DNA of 64,000 bases from Maniola hyperantus (GCF_902806685.2 NC_048553.1:12691440-12755439), one strand, 5' to 3'. Positions 1 through 11,367 are shown, counted from the stretch's first letter. Program-made: numbers and translations. The notes: generated by a model not told the origin, from the letters alone.

Positions 1-31
1 AACGAAAGAAGTCAAAAATAAAATTATTAAG
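1..31 (+). CDS. Possible 3' end of an exon cut by the window edge
   Basis: The first 31 bases end in AAG followed at base 32 by GTGAGT, an excellent match to an animal splice donor. Two of three frames are open (TKEVKNKIIK or RKKSKIKLL). In the frame giving TKEVKNKIIK the exon ends in phase 0. The exon start lies outside the window, so its length, frame and gene are unknown. A chance donor in intronic DNA is a real alternative. Confidence 0.25.
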
Positions 32-242
32 GTGAGTGCACACCTGATCCTTTTAGCGATCAAGATCACGTTTCATCGCGTTAAACAAAGCTTCAGGAAA
101 CACTGTTTTATTACGTTTTGAATCATATCAGCAGAGCCGTTTAGAGGGAGCAAACAGTTTACGGAAAGAAAGAGAGGCTTTATTAAATTTTAGGCTGCAA
201 TGCTGTACAAACTGAAATGCACAATTTGTTGTTACAAGCAAT

Positions 243-452
243 GACTTCGTTCGCGTGGATTTAGGTTTTTAAAATTCCCGTAGGAACTCTTTGATTTTCC
301 AGGATAAAAAGCCTATGTCACTCTCCAGGCCTTTAACTATACCCATGCAAAAGAAGACTTCGATCCGTTGCTCCGTTGCGACGTGATTGAAGGAAAAACC
401 AATATACCAATAAACCAACAAACAAACACACTTTCTCATTTATACCTAATAC
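243..452 (-). mobile_element. Helitron-like repeat, family A, truncated
   Basis: This copy carries the family A body: an ACTTCGTTCGCGTGG end, a CCCGTAGGAACTCTTTGATT block and the ACAAACACACTTTC end. The CTAG terminus itself is missing. It is non-autonomous, with no Rep/helicase coding capacity. Confidence 0.75.
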
Positions 453-566
453 ACAACGAAATTGCAGTCAATGCTTTTTCTGAAAATTCTCAAATTGCTA
501 AAATTCACTCTCAAGTTTTAGAAGCTAACGAGACTGGAACGTGTGAGAACTTGTGCACAATTGCGT

Positions 567-1240
567 TCATTTCACGTGCTGAAAGAGGTTTCATGGCGTA
601 TAATCGAGGGGAAAACTCGGCTTAATTTAATTTCCACTCTATGCAGGTAGCGGGCGGGCGGGCGCACTATTTCAACGCATTTTCCGGATGTTTTTCGTGC
701 TCAGTTTGCCGAATACCTTCATAATTATCCAAATTTTCATCTTTGTTTACTATCCATCCATACTAATATAGAGATTTATATAGAGCCTCAATAGTTCAAC
801 GGTTGAGGAGCGGACTGAATTCCAAAAATCGGCGGTTCAGACCCACCCGTTGCCCTATTGTCGTACCTACTCCTAGCACAAGATTTACGCTTAGTTGTAG
901 GGGAAAGGGAATGTTAGTCATGGTTAGTATTCTTTAAATAAAAAAGTGCGTCTGTCTGTATGCCAGCTCATTTTCATGCTGAAAGAGGATTCATAATCGA
1001 GAGGGAAAACTCGGCTTAATTTAATTTCCACGCTATGCAAGTAGTGGGCGGGCGGCGAGCGCACTATTTCAACGCATTTTCCGGATGTACTTCGTGCTCA
1101 ATTTGTTGAATGTCTTCGTTAATCCAAATTTTCAACTGTCATGTTTTTTTACTATTCATCCATACTAATACAGAGATAATAATAATACATAGAGCATAGC
1201 TCAACGGTTGAGGAGCGGTTGGAATTCAGTAATTCCAAAA
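567..1240 (+). repeat. Direct tandem duplication carrying SINE heads
   Basis: The segment at about 567-840 recurs at about 968-1240. Both halves contain GAAAACTCGGCTTAATTTAA, a GGGCGGGCGG run, CGCACTATTTCAACGCATTT and then a tRNA-like SINE head beginning TAGCTCAACGGTTGAGGAGC or a close variant. The copies differ by point changes and small indels, so the event is not recent. The second copy runs straight into a LINE fragment. Confidence 0.7.
783..945 (+). mobile_element. tRNA-derived SINE, family S1
   Basis: It starts GAGCCTCAATAGTTCAACGG (A-box-like) and carries GCGGTTCAGACCCACC (B-box-like), followed by the tail TCGTACCTACTCCTAGCACA shared by all S1 copies. In better-preserved copies the anticodon loop reads CTGAAAA, i.e. 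GAA, so the head resembles tRNA-Phe. It is not a functional tRNA because the stems are degenerate. Confidence 0.8.
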
Positions 1241-1246
1241 AATCAG

Positions 1247-1527
1247 CAACCCTCCACCTCCCATGGCCCCACCAACCTCTCGGTTATATGGGCCGAATCG
1301 CGGGAGGGCGCCCGTTCGGTACTTGCTCTTGGCATTTTCCCGGGGCGCCTTCTTGACTCCCTACAAATTATTTTTGTCTCTTCCTTGTCCCTTATGCTCA
1401 CTCTCCCCCCTTGGGGGCTAGACGTCACTAACACAGCTGTGATCTCCGCTGCTGCTCCTCCGTGGTGCCGGCCTGGCACCTGCACGCTCCGAGCTGCTTC
1501 GCCTCTTATGCCAATGGTGCGCGAATT
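1247..1527 (-). pseudogene. R1/TRAS-type LINE fragment, 3' region
   Basis: The sequence is nearly identical to 13,312-13,592, which is the end of the ORF and the start of the 3' UTR of the LINE remnant at 12,961-13,988. Both ends are truncated. The short minus-strand reading frame it holds is the C-terminal tail of that ORF and not an independent gene. Confidence 0.65.
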
Positions 1528-1609
1528 ATATAACTTCCTTAAAAGTCGTTCCTATAACGTCCTTAAAAGTCGGATTTTTGTGCTGATGTAGTCCGAAATA
1601 CTTAAGTAT

Positions 1610-2390
1610 TATCATATAGGCCAGTTTCATGCGGGCGTCTCATTCGGCGGAGACAAATCTACACGGCCCTAACGAGTATAAAGAGTTATAGAAGGAGTCA
1701 CAGAGTACATGCATGCATGGAGTCATGCAGTTTTGGTGGGCGGTAACGCCAAAGTTGTGCAAAGTGAGATGGGCAAACTAGCTCTCAAGTTTCAACCAAG
1801 CTGCTCAAAGTTATGAAGAAAAAGTAGCACCAGCATTGCAGGTGAAGTCAATAAGAGGTTGCAAGGTATCAAGAATAGCTGTGAGTACTTTTATGTTGTT
1901 TGCAAAGTGAAAAGTGAATGTTAGGAGTTCAAGTGAGGTAGGGTGACATTCAATCTTGACAAGTTTGACTTAAGTTTAAAAGTATTTTCAAACAAACTCA
2001 AGAAGTTCAAATTAAACTTTAACATAGTTCAACTTTCTGTATGTTTAATATAAATTTTAGTTTTAAACATTAGTATAACATTAACTGTTGTAAAGTGTAA
2101 GGCGAGGTTCAAATAATTACCTACTCAACTTAATTCTTTGAGATTGAAAATAGTTCCTTATTGAGTTTTTGTAAATTATCATAACCATCAATGATGAATG
2201 TAACTTAAAAAAGAAATAAATAAGATAATATTGGGTATAAAATATCTCAATTTTAGTTCTATATAGGATTTAAATGTTAATTTTGAGTCGAGTCTATATC
2301 ATTTTAAGGTTTATATGTGACAGATAAACCCGAACTAGTTGCATGATAATATTGTTGTAATTACACTTAGTCATTAAGTAATCCGTCACA
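1610..2390. other. Unassigned stretch before the Gag ORF
   Basis: AT-rich sequence with no supported gene. It could be the 5' leader or part of an LTR of the BEL/Pao element that starts at 2,391, but no second copy that would define an LTR was seen in the window. Confidence 0.3.
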
Positions 2391-3284
2391 ATGGATGCAT
2401 TATTTAATCTTCAATGCGATGTTAATGCTAGTATAGAAAAAGCTTTCAAAAACTTTAATAAGTCTCCGAAGGACCGTTTAACTTGGGTATACATTGAAAC
2501 ACGACTAGAGTCTTTAGAGTCCTTGTGGTCTGATTTTGTTGAGCGGCACAAAGAAATAGTTGCTGCTCCTAAATCAGATCTTAAGGCAAGATATTTTACT
2601 GACGATTATCGTTACATTACTGAAGAAATGTACACGGATTATAAAGCCGAGTTAAAAGGTGCTTTGGTCAAAACAAAAGAGGTGTCAAAAGTCTCTCATG
2701 AATCAGATAGTAGCACAAGTGGTAATGTCAAGTTGCCGAAGATTACCATACCTATTTTTTCCGGTGACTACACTTCATGGACATCGTTCAAAGATCTTTT
2801 CATATCAGTGGTCCACAAGAATGAGTCATTGGACAATGTCCAAAAATTACACTATTTAAAAGGTCAGTTGTCTGGTGAAGCCGAACAACTTCTCAGGCAT
2901 ATTAACATTTCAGGAGACAATTACGAACAATGTTGGACACTTTTACAAAACAGATATGACAATAAGAAGTTTTTAGCAAATTGCTGGTTGAAAAGACTCA
3001 TCAATCAAAATTGTATGTCAGTGGAGTCTGCTAATGGCATAAAGAACATTTTGGACACGACAGTAGATAGTCTAAATGCACTAAAGAACCTAGGGGTTGA
3101 TGTAACCTCGTGGGACATCCTAGTGATTTTCTTAACCAGTTCAAAGTTAGATAGTGAAACACGAAAGCAGTGGGAGTTAAGTACAATGAATTCATCCTCT
3201 GAGTTGCCAAGCTTTAAAGAATTTAAAGATTTTCTTGAAGGTCGATATCGAGCTCTAGAATATATAGATAAAAAGTTTTGTTAA
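2391..3284 (+). pseudogene. gag: BEL/Pao retrotransposon Gag, truncated
   Basis: This 297-residue ORF is recognisable as a Pao-type Gag. Residues ~115-265 form a DUF1759-like region, with LPKITIPIFSGDYTSW at 115-130, then VQKLHYLKGQLSGEAEQLLR at 150-169 and the RYDNKK stretch. In BEL/Pao elements this protein forms the particle that packages the element RNA. The ORF stops about 30 residues after the domain. The zinc knuckles, protease, reverse transcriptase and integrase that normally follow are absent, and the giant palindrome begins 75 bases downstream. It is an orphan remnant. The intact frame over 297 codons suggests a fairly young insertion or a recent 3' loss. Confidence 0.85.
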
Positions 3285-3695
3285 AAGGTGTTGTTAGAAA
3301 GTTTATGAGCAAATTAAAGATTAATACTTTCTCCCCGGGTTTTTGTTATAATAGTAAACATAGCAAAAGTAAACGAAAAAATCTGAAAGCTTTGAATTTG
3401 AGGTAGGGTAAGGTACATTACAAAAAAAATTGAAATGAAAAATTGAAACCTGATTGGCCCCAGCGTCTCTACTATAAACAGAACAAAAATGTAATTCAGA
3501 CAGATTTATATTTTTGTTTTCAAAACAAAACTGGACATTAATTTCTGAGGTAATAATTGAGTTTTCCACTAAATTATATGATAGATAGCATCTATTTTTA
3601 ATTGTTGTTGTTAAAGTGAAAACATACGTTTTCAAACAGTGAAAGTTTCTTTTCATTCTAAGTTAGCTGTCTTATCGAATTTAGAAATTCATACT

Positions 3696-3935
3696 TCCAT
3701 ACTAATAATATAAATGCAAAAGTGTGTCTGTCTGTCTGTCTGTCTGTCTGTAGGTATGTCTGTCTGCTAGCCTTTCACCGCCCATCCGTTCAACCGATTT
3801 TGACGAAAATTGGTACAGATATAGCTTGCATCCCGGGGAAGGACATAGGCTACTTTTATTCCAGAAAATCAATGAGTTCCCACGGGATTTTTAAAAATTT
3901 AAGTCCACGCGGACGAAGTCGCGCGCCTCATCTAG
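3696..3935 (+). mobile_element. Helitron-like repeat, family A, complete
   Basis: It starts TCCATACTAATAATATAAAT and ends CGCCTCATCTAG followed by T, matching Helitron termini (TC...CTAG, A/T target). A GTCT microsatellite follows the 5' end. The mirrored copy is at 9,358-9,593. Confidence 0.8.
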
Positions 3936-4353
3936 TATTAAATATTATTAACTAAATGCTAAAATATTTGGTATCAAAACAGCAGCGTACTTGAAAGTTT
4001 TTCATTAAATAAATACTTTAAATTCTTTGATAAACATCATGTTAGTTATTTTAAATAAGTAAAGTTTCCATCCAACATTATGTTCATCTCTAAATATTTA
4101 AAAACAGTCAACGTTTAATGAATTTATTAGTTTTTATACGCAGTTCTCTCAATGATAAAATTAATACAACGGCATGAGCTCCACATTGGAGAAAATTTTA
4201 AATACGGTGTCCAATTTTCGAATTAACTGAAATTTATTTCGAGCGTTGCTATTTATAACATCAGCTGTTGTACGAAAATAAGTCCTTACCGTAAATACAA
4301 TAAACATTAATTTTTAATACAGAATGAGTGGCAACATTAAACATTTTCTTTTA

Positions 4354-4584
4354 TCAAAATATATAAAAGAAAAAGGTGACTGACTGATTGACTGACTGAC
4401 TGACTGATCTATCAACGCACAGCTCAAACGACTGCATGGATCGGGCTGAAATTTGGCATTCAGATAGCTATTATGACGTAGGCATCCGCTAAGAAAGGGT
4501 TTTGAAAATTTTACTCCTAAGGGGGTGAAATAGAGGATTGAAATTTGTGTAGTCTACGCGGACGAAGTCGCGAGCATAAGCTAG
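4354..4584 (+). mobile_element. Helitron-like repeat, family B, complete
   Basis: It starts TCAAAATATATAAAAG, then has an (ACTG)n run, ATCTATCAACGCACAGCTCA, and ends GCATAAGCTAG. The next B copy starts at the very next base. The mirrored copy is at 8,708-8,946. Confidence 0.8.
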
Positions 4585-4753
4585 TCTAAATTAAAAAAGG
4601 AAAAGGTGACTGACTGACTGACTGATGTATCAACGCACAGCTCAAACTACTGGACGGATCGGGCTGAAATTTGGCATGTAGATGACGTAGGGGGAGAAAT
4701 AGGGGTTCGAAATTTGTGTAGTCCACGCGTACGAAGTCGCGAGCATAAGCTAG
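4585..4753 (+). mobile_element. Helitron-like repeat, family B, internally deleted
   Basis: It begins TCTAAATT directly after the CTAG of the preceding copy and ends GCATAAGCTAG. The centre (CATCCGCTAAGAAAGG block) is deleted. The mirrored copy is at 8,529-8,707. Confidence 0.75.
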
Positions 4754-5153
4754 TGATCCGTAATTCAAAAAACGCGCGTTTCTAAACACAAATCAGATAC
4801 CGTATGTTTACAAAACTGCTGCGTGTGGTCACGAGTCAGTATCTCGTCCGCGATTAGAATCGGACCCCAAGCGATTAATCGATTTGGTCGAATTACACGG
4901 AAGCCTATCAGATAACATTTATTGGACATTACTCGAACACTTATTGAGTTATTAAAGTACTTAAGATAGGTTTGAGGAACGTTGAGGGGGTTTGAATAGT
5001 TCGTATTAGTTACCTACTCACTTAATTAGTGCGTTTCACTAACTATAGGGCACAGGCGGGCATTATTTTTTAAAGTGATTTTTTTAGTAGCGTTGAGATT
5101 GAAGACTCGAATAAACGAAAAAGTGGCACTAAAAAGAGACAAACACATACCTA

Positions 5154-5400
5154 CAGGGTGTAACCAGAGCGCCAGCAAAAACTTAGCGTTGTTGTTATAC
5201 TACCTAAACACAATCCTATACCAATAACCTTGTTTTGTAGTTTTAGTGATTTAGTATTTTTCAAACCGCAATGTATAGCGTGTAAAACTCCGGCCAATGC
5301 CCTACCTACGACGCGGCATTGACTTTACTTACGTAACGTTCGTCGACTTCTGGCGTCAGTCAGATATTTTATTTGCAATATATCTGTAGTGTAATTGCAT
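5154..5400 (+). mobile_element. MITE with CAGGGTGTAACC end, truncated
   Basis: It shares the left end and body of the complete element at 24,017-24,342, including AAACACAATCCTATACCAAT. The right terminus has been replaced by Helitron B sequence. It is mirrored in the right arm near 7,885-8,130. Confidence 0.65.
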
Positions 5401-5590
5401 GCCAAATTTCAGCCTGATCTGTCAAGTAGTTTGAGCTGAGCGTTGATAGATCAGTCAGTCAGTTTTCCTTTTATATATACAGAAGACTAGCTTATACTCG
5501 AGACTACGTCAGTGTGGACTACACAAATTTCTAACCTCTATTTGAATTTTCAAAAATCCTTTCTTAGCGTATGCCTACGTCATAATAGCA
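5400..5590 (-). mobile_element. Two family B Helitron fragments
   Basis: A fragment ending at the microsatellite and TTTTATATATACAGAAG (to about 5,486) abuts a second that begins CTAGCTTATACTCGAG. Both are degenerate and both are mirrored in the right arm. Confidence 0.6.
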
Positions 5591-5989
5591 ACCACATAAC
5601 AAATAATAAAAAATTGCAAAATGGCTGCCATGTTAATAAAAAAAAACAATTAAAAAGGACACACAGGAGGAGTCTGGCTCGCACTTGACCGCTTTTTTTA
5701 CTGCAAGATAGGAAAAACGAGCGACACCTGAGATTTTATCATATTTCCGTATAAAGTCAGCCAGGAGAAGGCACGGTATATTCAGCTTTGCGAGATTACG
5801 AACTCTTTGATCAAGAGTATGCTGCGGATCGTAACTTTTTACGCTCTGCCAAATCCACCCATTCCTTATATCGGAATTCCGGAAGGTTTATTGCCGGAAT
5901 AATGCCGCGGTTTGTTTGTTTCACTCATATTTGTATCTCCGGAACATAAAATATTTTCTCTTTTGTTTGGGATTGAAACCCCTATGTGA

Positions 5990-6039
5990 GTACAAACCTT
6001 ATTGGTTGAACGTCATAGTTCAACAAATAAGGTTTGTAC
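5990..6039. repeat. 22-bp-stem hairpin inside the palindrome arm
   Basis: GTACAAACCTTATTGGTTGA pairs with TCAACAAATAAGGTTTGTAC around a short loop, with one mismatch. The same hairpin occurs in the right arm near 7,242-7,291. Confidence 0.7.
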
Positions 6040-6285
6040 TGGTACTATTTTGGTGAAAAGCGGCGAAAGCCTACAGGTTAAGACGTCGATCTTTTAGTCC
6101 ATATCAAATTGCTGTTGCATCTCGGCAATGGAAACATGTACGTCCGTCCGTCTGTCTGTCTGTCAGCAGGCTGTTGGTGAAGCGTATTAGGTAGAGAATT
6201 CAAATTTTCACAGAATGTGTACATACTAATTGCCGCTATAACAACAAATAATAAAAATTTATAATGGCCGCCATAAAAAAGTTAA

Positions 6286-6505
6286 TCCTAATATATAAAA
6301 TGAAAAGGTGACTGACTGACTGACTGATCTATCAACGCACAGCTTAAACTACTGGACGGATCGGGCTGAAATTTGACATGCAGATAGCTATTATGACGTA
6401 GGCATCCGCTAAGAAAGGATTTTTGAAAATTCAACCCCTAGAGGAGTGAAATAGAGGTTTGTAATTTGTGTGGTCCACGCGGACGAAGTCGCGAGCTTAA
6501 GCTAG
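6286..6505 (+). mobile_element. Helitron-like repeat, family B, complete
   Basis: It starts TCCTAATATATAAAATGAAA and ends GCTTAAGCTAG followed by T. It sits in a type G repeat (CGCTATAACAACAAATAATA) close to the palindrome centre. The mirrored copy is at about 6,776-6,995. Confidence 0.75.
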
Positions 6506-6522
6506 TTTCTTATACGATGGTA

Positions 6523-6758
6523 AGAACACTAATCGACCTACTTTAATTTAACTAAAATTAATAAAGTCCATAGGTAAGTTTAGTTCGTCATCTACCCTCA
6601 TTAGCTAAAATCATGCAGCTGAATTTCCAAAATTGTTTCTAAAGAGCATTTTGTGAACCAATACTCATTATCACGATGACCTTGTAGAGAGTTTTCGGCA
6701 ATCAATTACCCTAATGTTAGGCAAAAACTATAATTAATGGCTTCTACTATTATCTATC
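6523..6758. other. Single-copy spacer of the palindrome
   Basis: These 236 bases separate the two arms and have no inverted counterpart. No coding sequence or known repeat was recognised. Its presence means the arms are not directly abutting. Confidence 0.8.
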
Positions 6759-9700
6759 TACCATCGTATAAGAAACTAGCTTAAGCTCGCGACTTCGTCC
6801 GCGTGGACCACACAAATTACAAACCTCTATTTCACTCCTCTAGGGGTTGAATTTTCAAAAATCCTTTCTTAGCGGATGCCTACGTCATAATAGCTATCTG
6901 CATGTCAAATTTCAGCCCGATCCGTCCAGTAGTTTAAGCTGTGCGTTGATAGATCAGTCAGTCAGTCAGTCACCTTTTCATTTTATATATTAGGATTAAC
7001 TTTTTTATGGCGGCCATTATAAATTTTTATTATTTGTTGTTATAGCGGCAATTAGTATGTACACATTCTGTGAAAATTTGAATTCTCTACCTAATACGCT
7101 TCACCAACAGCCTGCTGACAGACAGACAGACGGACGGACGTACATGTTTCCATTGCCGAGATGCAACAGCAATTTGATATGGACTAAAAGATCGACGTCT
7201 TAACCTGTAGGCTTTCGCCGCTTTTCACCAAAATAGTACCAGTACAAACCTTATTTGTTGAACTATGACGTTCAACCAATAAGGTTTGTACTCACATAGG
7301 GGTTTCAATCCCAAACAAAAGAGAAAATATTTTATGTTCCGGAGATACAAATATGAGTGAAACAAACAAACCGCGGCATTATTCCGGCAATAAACCTTCC
7401 GGAATTCCGATATAAGGAATGGGTGGATTTGGCAGAGCGTAAAAAGTTACGATCCGCAGCATACTCTTGATCAAAGAGTTCGTAATCTCGCAAAGCTGAA
7501 TATACCGTGCCTTCTCCTGGCTGACTTTATACGGAAATATGATAAAATCTCAGGTGTCGCTCGTTTTTCCTATCTTGCAGTAAAAAAAGCGGTCAAGTGC
7601 GAGCCAGACTCCTCCTGTGTGTCCTTTTTAATTGTTTTTTTTTATTAACATGGCAGCCATTTTGCAATTTTTTATTATTTGTTATGTGGTTGCTATTATG
7701 ACGTAGGCATACGCTAAGAAAGGATTTTTGAAAATTCAAATAGAGGTTAGAAATTTGTGTAGTCCACACTGACGTAGTCTCGAGTATAAGCTAGTCTTCT
7801 GTATATATAAAAGGAAAACTGACTGACTGATCTATCAACGCTCAGCTCAAACTACTTGACAGATCAGGCTGAAATTTGGCATGCAATTACACTACAGATA
7901 TATTGCAAATAAAATATCTGACTGACGCCAGAAGTCGACGAACGTTACGTAAGTAAAGTCAATGCCGCGTCGTAGGTAGGGCATTGGCCGGAGTTTTACA
8001 CGCTATACATTGCGGTTTGAAAAATACTAAATCACTAAAACTACAAAACAAGGTTATTGGTATAGGATTGTGTTTAGGTAGTATAACAACAACGCTAAGT
8101 TTTTGCTGGCGCTCTGGTTACACCCTGTAGGTATGTGTTTGTCTCTTTTTAGTGCCACTTTTTCGTTTATTCGAGTCTTCAATCTCAACGCTACTAAAAA
8201 AAATCACTTTAAAAAATAATGCCCGCCTGTGCCCTATAGTTAGTGAAACGCACTAATTAAGTGAGTAGGTAACTAATACGAACTATTCAAACCCCCTCAA
8301 CGTTCCTCAAACCTATCTTAAGTACTTTAATAACTCAATAAGTGTTCGAGTAATGTCCAATAAATGTTATCTGATAGGCTTCCGTGTAATTCGACCAAAT
8401 CGATTAATCGCTTGGGGTCCGATTCTAATCGCGGACGAGATACTGACTCGTGACCACACGCAGCAGTTTTGTAAACATACGGTATCTGATTTGTGTTTAG
8501 AAACGCGCGTTTTTTGAATTACGGATCACTAGCTTATGCTCGCGACTTCGTACGCGTGGACTACACAAATTTCGAACCCCTATTTCTCCCCCTACGTCAC
8601 AATAGCTATCTACATGCCAAATTTCAGCCCGATCCGTCCAGTAGTTTGAGCTGTGCGTTGATACATCAGTCAGTCAGTCAGTCACCTTTTCCTTTTTTTA
8701 ATTTAGACTAGCTTATGCTCGCGACTTCGTCCGCGTAGACTACACAAATTTCAATCCTCTATTTCACCCCCTTAGGAGTAAAATTTTCAAAACCCTTTCT
8801 TAGCGGATGCCTACGTCATAATAGCTATCTGAATGCCAAATTTCAGCCCGATCCATGCAGTATTTTGAGCTGTGCGTTGATAGATCAGTCAGTCAGTCAG
8901 TCAGTCAGTCAGTCAGTCAGTCACCTTTTTCTTTTATATATTTTGATTAAAGAAAATGTTGCCACTCATTCTGTTTTAAAAATTAATGTTTATTGTATTT
9001 ACGGTAAGGACTTATTTTCGTACAACAGCTGATGTTATAAATAGCAACGCTCGAAATAAATTTCAGTTAATTCGAAAATTGGACACCGTATTTAAAATTT
9101 TCTCCAATATAGAGCTCATGCCGTTGTATTAATTTTATCATTGAGAGAACTGCGTATAAAAATTATTAAATTCATTAAACGTTGACTGTTTTTAAATATT
9201 TAGAGATGAACATAATGTTGGATGGAAACTTTACTTATTTAAAATAACTAACATGATGTTTATCAAAGAATTTAAAGTATTTATTTAATGAAAAACTTTC
9301 AAGTACGCTGCTGTTTTGATACCAAATATTTTAGCATTTAGTTAATAATATTTAATACTAGATGAGGCGCGCGACTTCGTCCGCGTGGACTTAAATTTTT
9401 AAAAATCCCGTGGGAACTCATTGATTTTCTGGAATAAAAGTAGCCTATGTCCTTCCCCGGGATGCAAGCTATATCTGTACCAATTTTCGTCAAAATCGGT
9501 TGAACGGATGGGCGGTGAAAGGCTAGCAGACAGACATACCTACAGACAGACAGACAGACAGACACACTTTTGCATTTATATTATTAGTATGGAAGTATGA
9601 ATTTCTAAATTCGATAAGACAGCTAACTTAGAATGAAAAGAAACTTTCACTGTTTGAAAACGTATGTTTTCACTTTAATAACAACAATTAAAAATAGATG

Positions 9701-9929
9701 CTATCTATCATATACTTTAGTGGAAAACTCAATTATTACCTCAGAAATTAATGTCCAGTTTTGTTTTGAAAACAAAAATATAAATCTGTCTGAATTACAT
9801 TTTTGTTCTGTTTATAGTAGAGACGCTGGGGCCAATCAGGTTTCAATTTTTCATTTCAATTTTTTTTGTAATGTACCTTACCCTACCTCAAATTCAAAGC
9901 TTTCAGATTTTTTCGTTTACTTTTGCTAT
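6759..9929 (-). repeat. Right arm of the giant palindrome
   Basis: Reverse complement of 3,360-6,522, ending ACTTTTGCTAT. It holds the mirrored Helitrons at about 6,776-6,995, 8,529-8,707, 8,708-8,946 and 9,358-9,593. The GTCA microsatellite near 8,887-8,925 is longer than its partner near 4,380. Short frames inside it are Helitron sequence, not genes. Confidence 0.9.
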
Positions 9930-10078
9930 AAGACCTACCAAATTTCATAATTCTAGGTTAACTGGAAGTACCCTATAGGTTTTGATTCCCTTTTCTTGAC
10001 AGACACGACAGACAGCCAGACAGACAACGAAGTGATCCTTAGAGTTCTTTTGTTTCCTTTTGAGTTACGGAACCCTAA
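9930..10078 (-). repeat. Type C lepidopteran repeat, fragment
   Basis: It contains CCAAATTTCATAATTCTAGG, a GACAGACA microsatellite and the end TTGAGTTACGGAACCCTAAAA. It adjoins the palindrome, whose last ~40 bases belong to the same repeat type. Confidence 0.6.
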
Positions 10079-10080
10079 AA

Positions 10081-10150
10081 ATTCTTACGAGACATTTGAC
10101 TGTGGTTTTCGTTGCCTTATCTGGTGACAGAAGGGTTGGCTCAAAAAACC
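10081..10150 (+). pseudogene. Short fragment of an RLE-type LINE
   Basis: TTCTTACGAGACATTTGACT and CTGGTGACAGAAGGGTTGGC match the end of the LINE at 52,950-54,175 (near 54,013 and 54,050). Too short and eroded to be coding. Confidence 0.45.
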
Positions 10151-10197
10151 GTGCGGTGTTATTTGCCGTGTGGTCAGGGTCTTACAATCAACGCCTT

Positions 10198-10330
10198 TCA
10201 GCTGTCGAAACTGAAAACAAACAAGTTTGCTTAGTATAAAATTTTACATCTCACTCAACACGTTGATAGAATTCGAGATCGAAGCGAATGACATCAGAGT
10301 AAAATGGACCTAAAGTTCCTTGATTACTTG
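10198..10330 (+). mobile_element. Fragment of the AAGATTTTACGTCTCAC MITE family
   Basis: The left half, with GTTTGCTTAGTATAAAATTT, ATAGAATTCGAGA and GTAAAATGGACCTAAAG, matches the complete copy at 42,391-42,685. The right half is missing. Confidence 0.55.
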
Positions 10331-10527
10331 CTGTATTTTTGTTGATACAAAAATATTATGGCGGAAAATAATATACTTAATCAGTAGGTAATATACTTAC
10401 AACTTGATACTGTGAAGAAAACTACGTGTTTTTTTTATATATGATAAAAATGAGAGAAATAAATAAATGAGAGATGAAAAAAACTACAATGTTAATTATA
10501 AAAAATAAAGTTTGCTTATGAGTTACT

Positions 10528-10748
10528 ACCTGATGCCCGCGACTTTGTACGCGTGGATTTAGGTTAAATCCCGTGGGAACTCTGTGATTTTTCGGGATAA
10601 AAAGTAGCCTACGTCACTCTTCAGGTCTTAAACTATACCCATACAAAAATTACGTCGATCCGTTGCTCCGTTGCGACTTGATTGCAGGACAAACCAACAA
10701 ACTAATAAACCAACAAACAAACACACTTTCGCATTTGAAATATGGGTA
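10528..10748 (-). mobile_element. Helitron-like repeat, family A
   Basis: It runs from CTGATGCCCGCGACTTTGTA to TTTCGCATTTGAAATATGGG. The terminal CTAG has decayed to ACCTG. Confidence 0.75.
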
Positions 10749-11367
10749 TTTATAACAAAATATTATGTTAAGCGCCTCCCCAGATCTTGAATTTTAAAAT
10801 ATGAGTTTAACAGCTTTTAATTTTTATAACAGTTTTTTACCTAGATTTTATGAAATTTGTATAACGCGAACTTGCCATCCTCACATAAACTTTAACAGTT
10901 TCTAGAGGATGGCGAACTGTTTATTTTAAAATGTATTATTGAAATTTACGTGATCAATAAAAATAAAAAAAAAGATAAAGTAGTGTATGAAACTCTACAT
11001 AATATTGTTCATTCATCGTAACTTGACGCGTGAGAATATATTGCTTTATTCCTTAGATCTTAGGGTTTATTATTGTGTGATTTGCAATTACCTTAAGTCT
11101 GAAGTGTTTTGACGTTCGAACTCTACCAACGTTAGTTAGTTAAATCTCATACTAAGGTCACAGTAGCTTCCTCGAACACATAAAACATCATTGTTGGCAA
11201 TTCATTTAAATAAATGTATCCCCAAAACGCCTATTCTGAATAAATTGTATTTTGCTTTGTTTGAAGTTTGTATACACTGAACAGGCCATCCGGATTAAAG
11301 CAGTGGCCATTTCATTTTAAAACGCTTTCCCAGTTGTTTTCCAAATTGATATTTATTTATATTTAAA
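10749..11367. other. Unassigned AT-rich stretch
   Basis: No gene or family recognised. A small inverted motif, TTGCCATCCTC and GAGGATGGCGAA, flanks ~25 bases near 10,871-10,915. Confidence 0.4.

Larger units (their letters stand above)
3360..6522 (+). repeat. Left arm of a giant palindrome
   Basis: The arm begins ATAGCAAAAGTAAACGAAAA and ends CTTATACGATGGTA. The whole arm reappears in reverse complement at 6,759-9,929. It holds one family A Helitron, three family B Helitrons, a truncated CAGGGTGTAACC MITE and a 22-bp hairpin, all mirrored in the right arm. Visible differences are a few substitutions, a short indel near 4,680, and different GACT microsatellite lengths. Confidence 0.9.

Noticed and set aside
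4586..8711. Recurrent frames with LAYARDFVRVDYTNFEPLF-type peptides
   Set aside because: These are translations of the Helitron 3' end (ACTTCGTCCGCGTGGACTAC) and appear wherever a B copy does.
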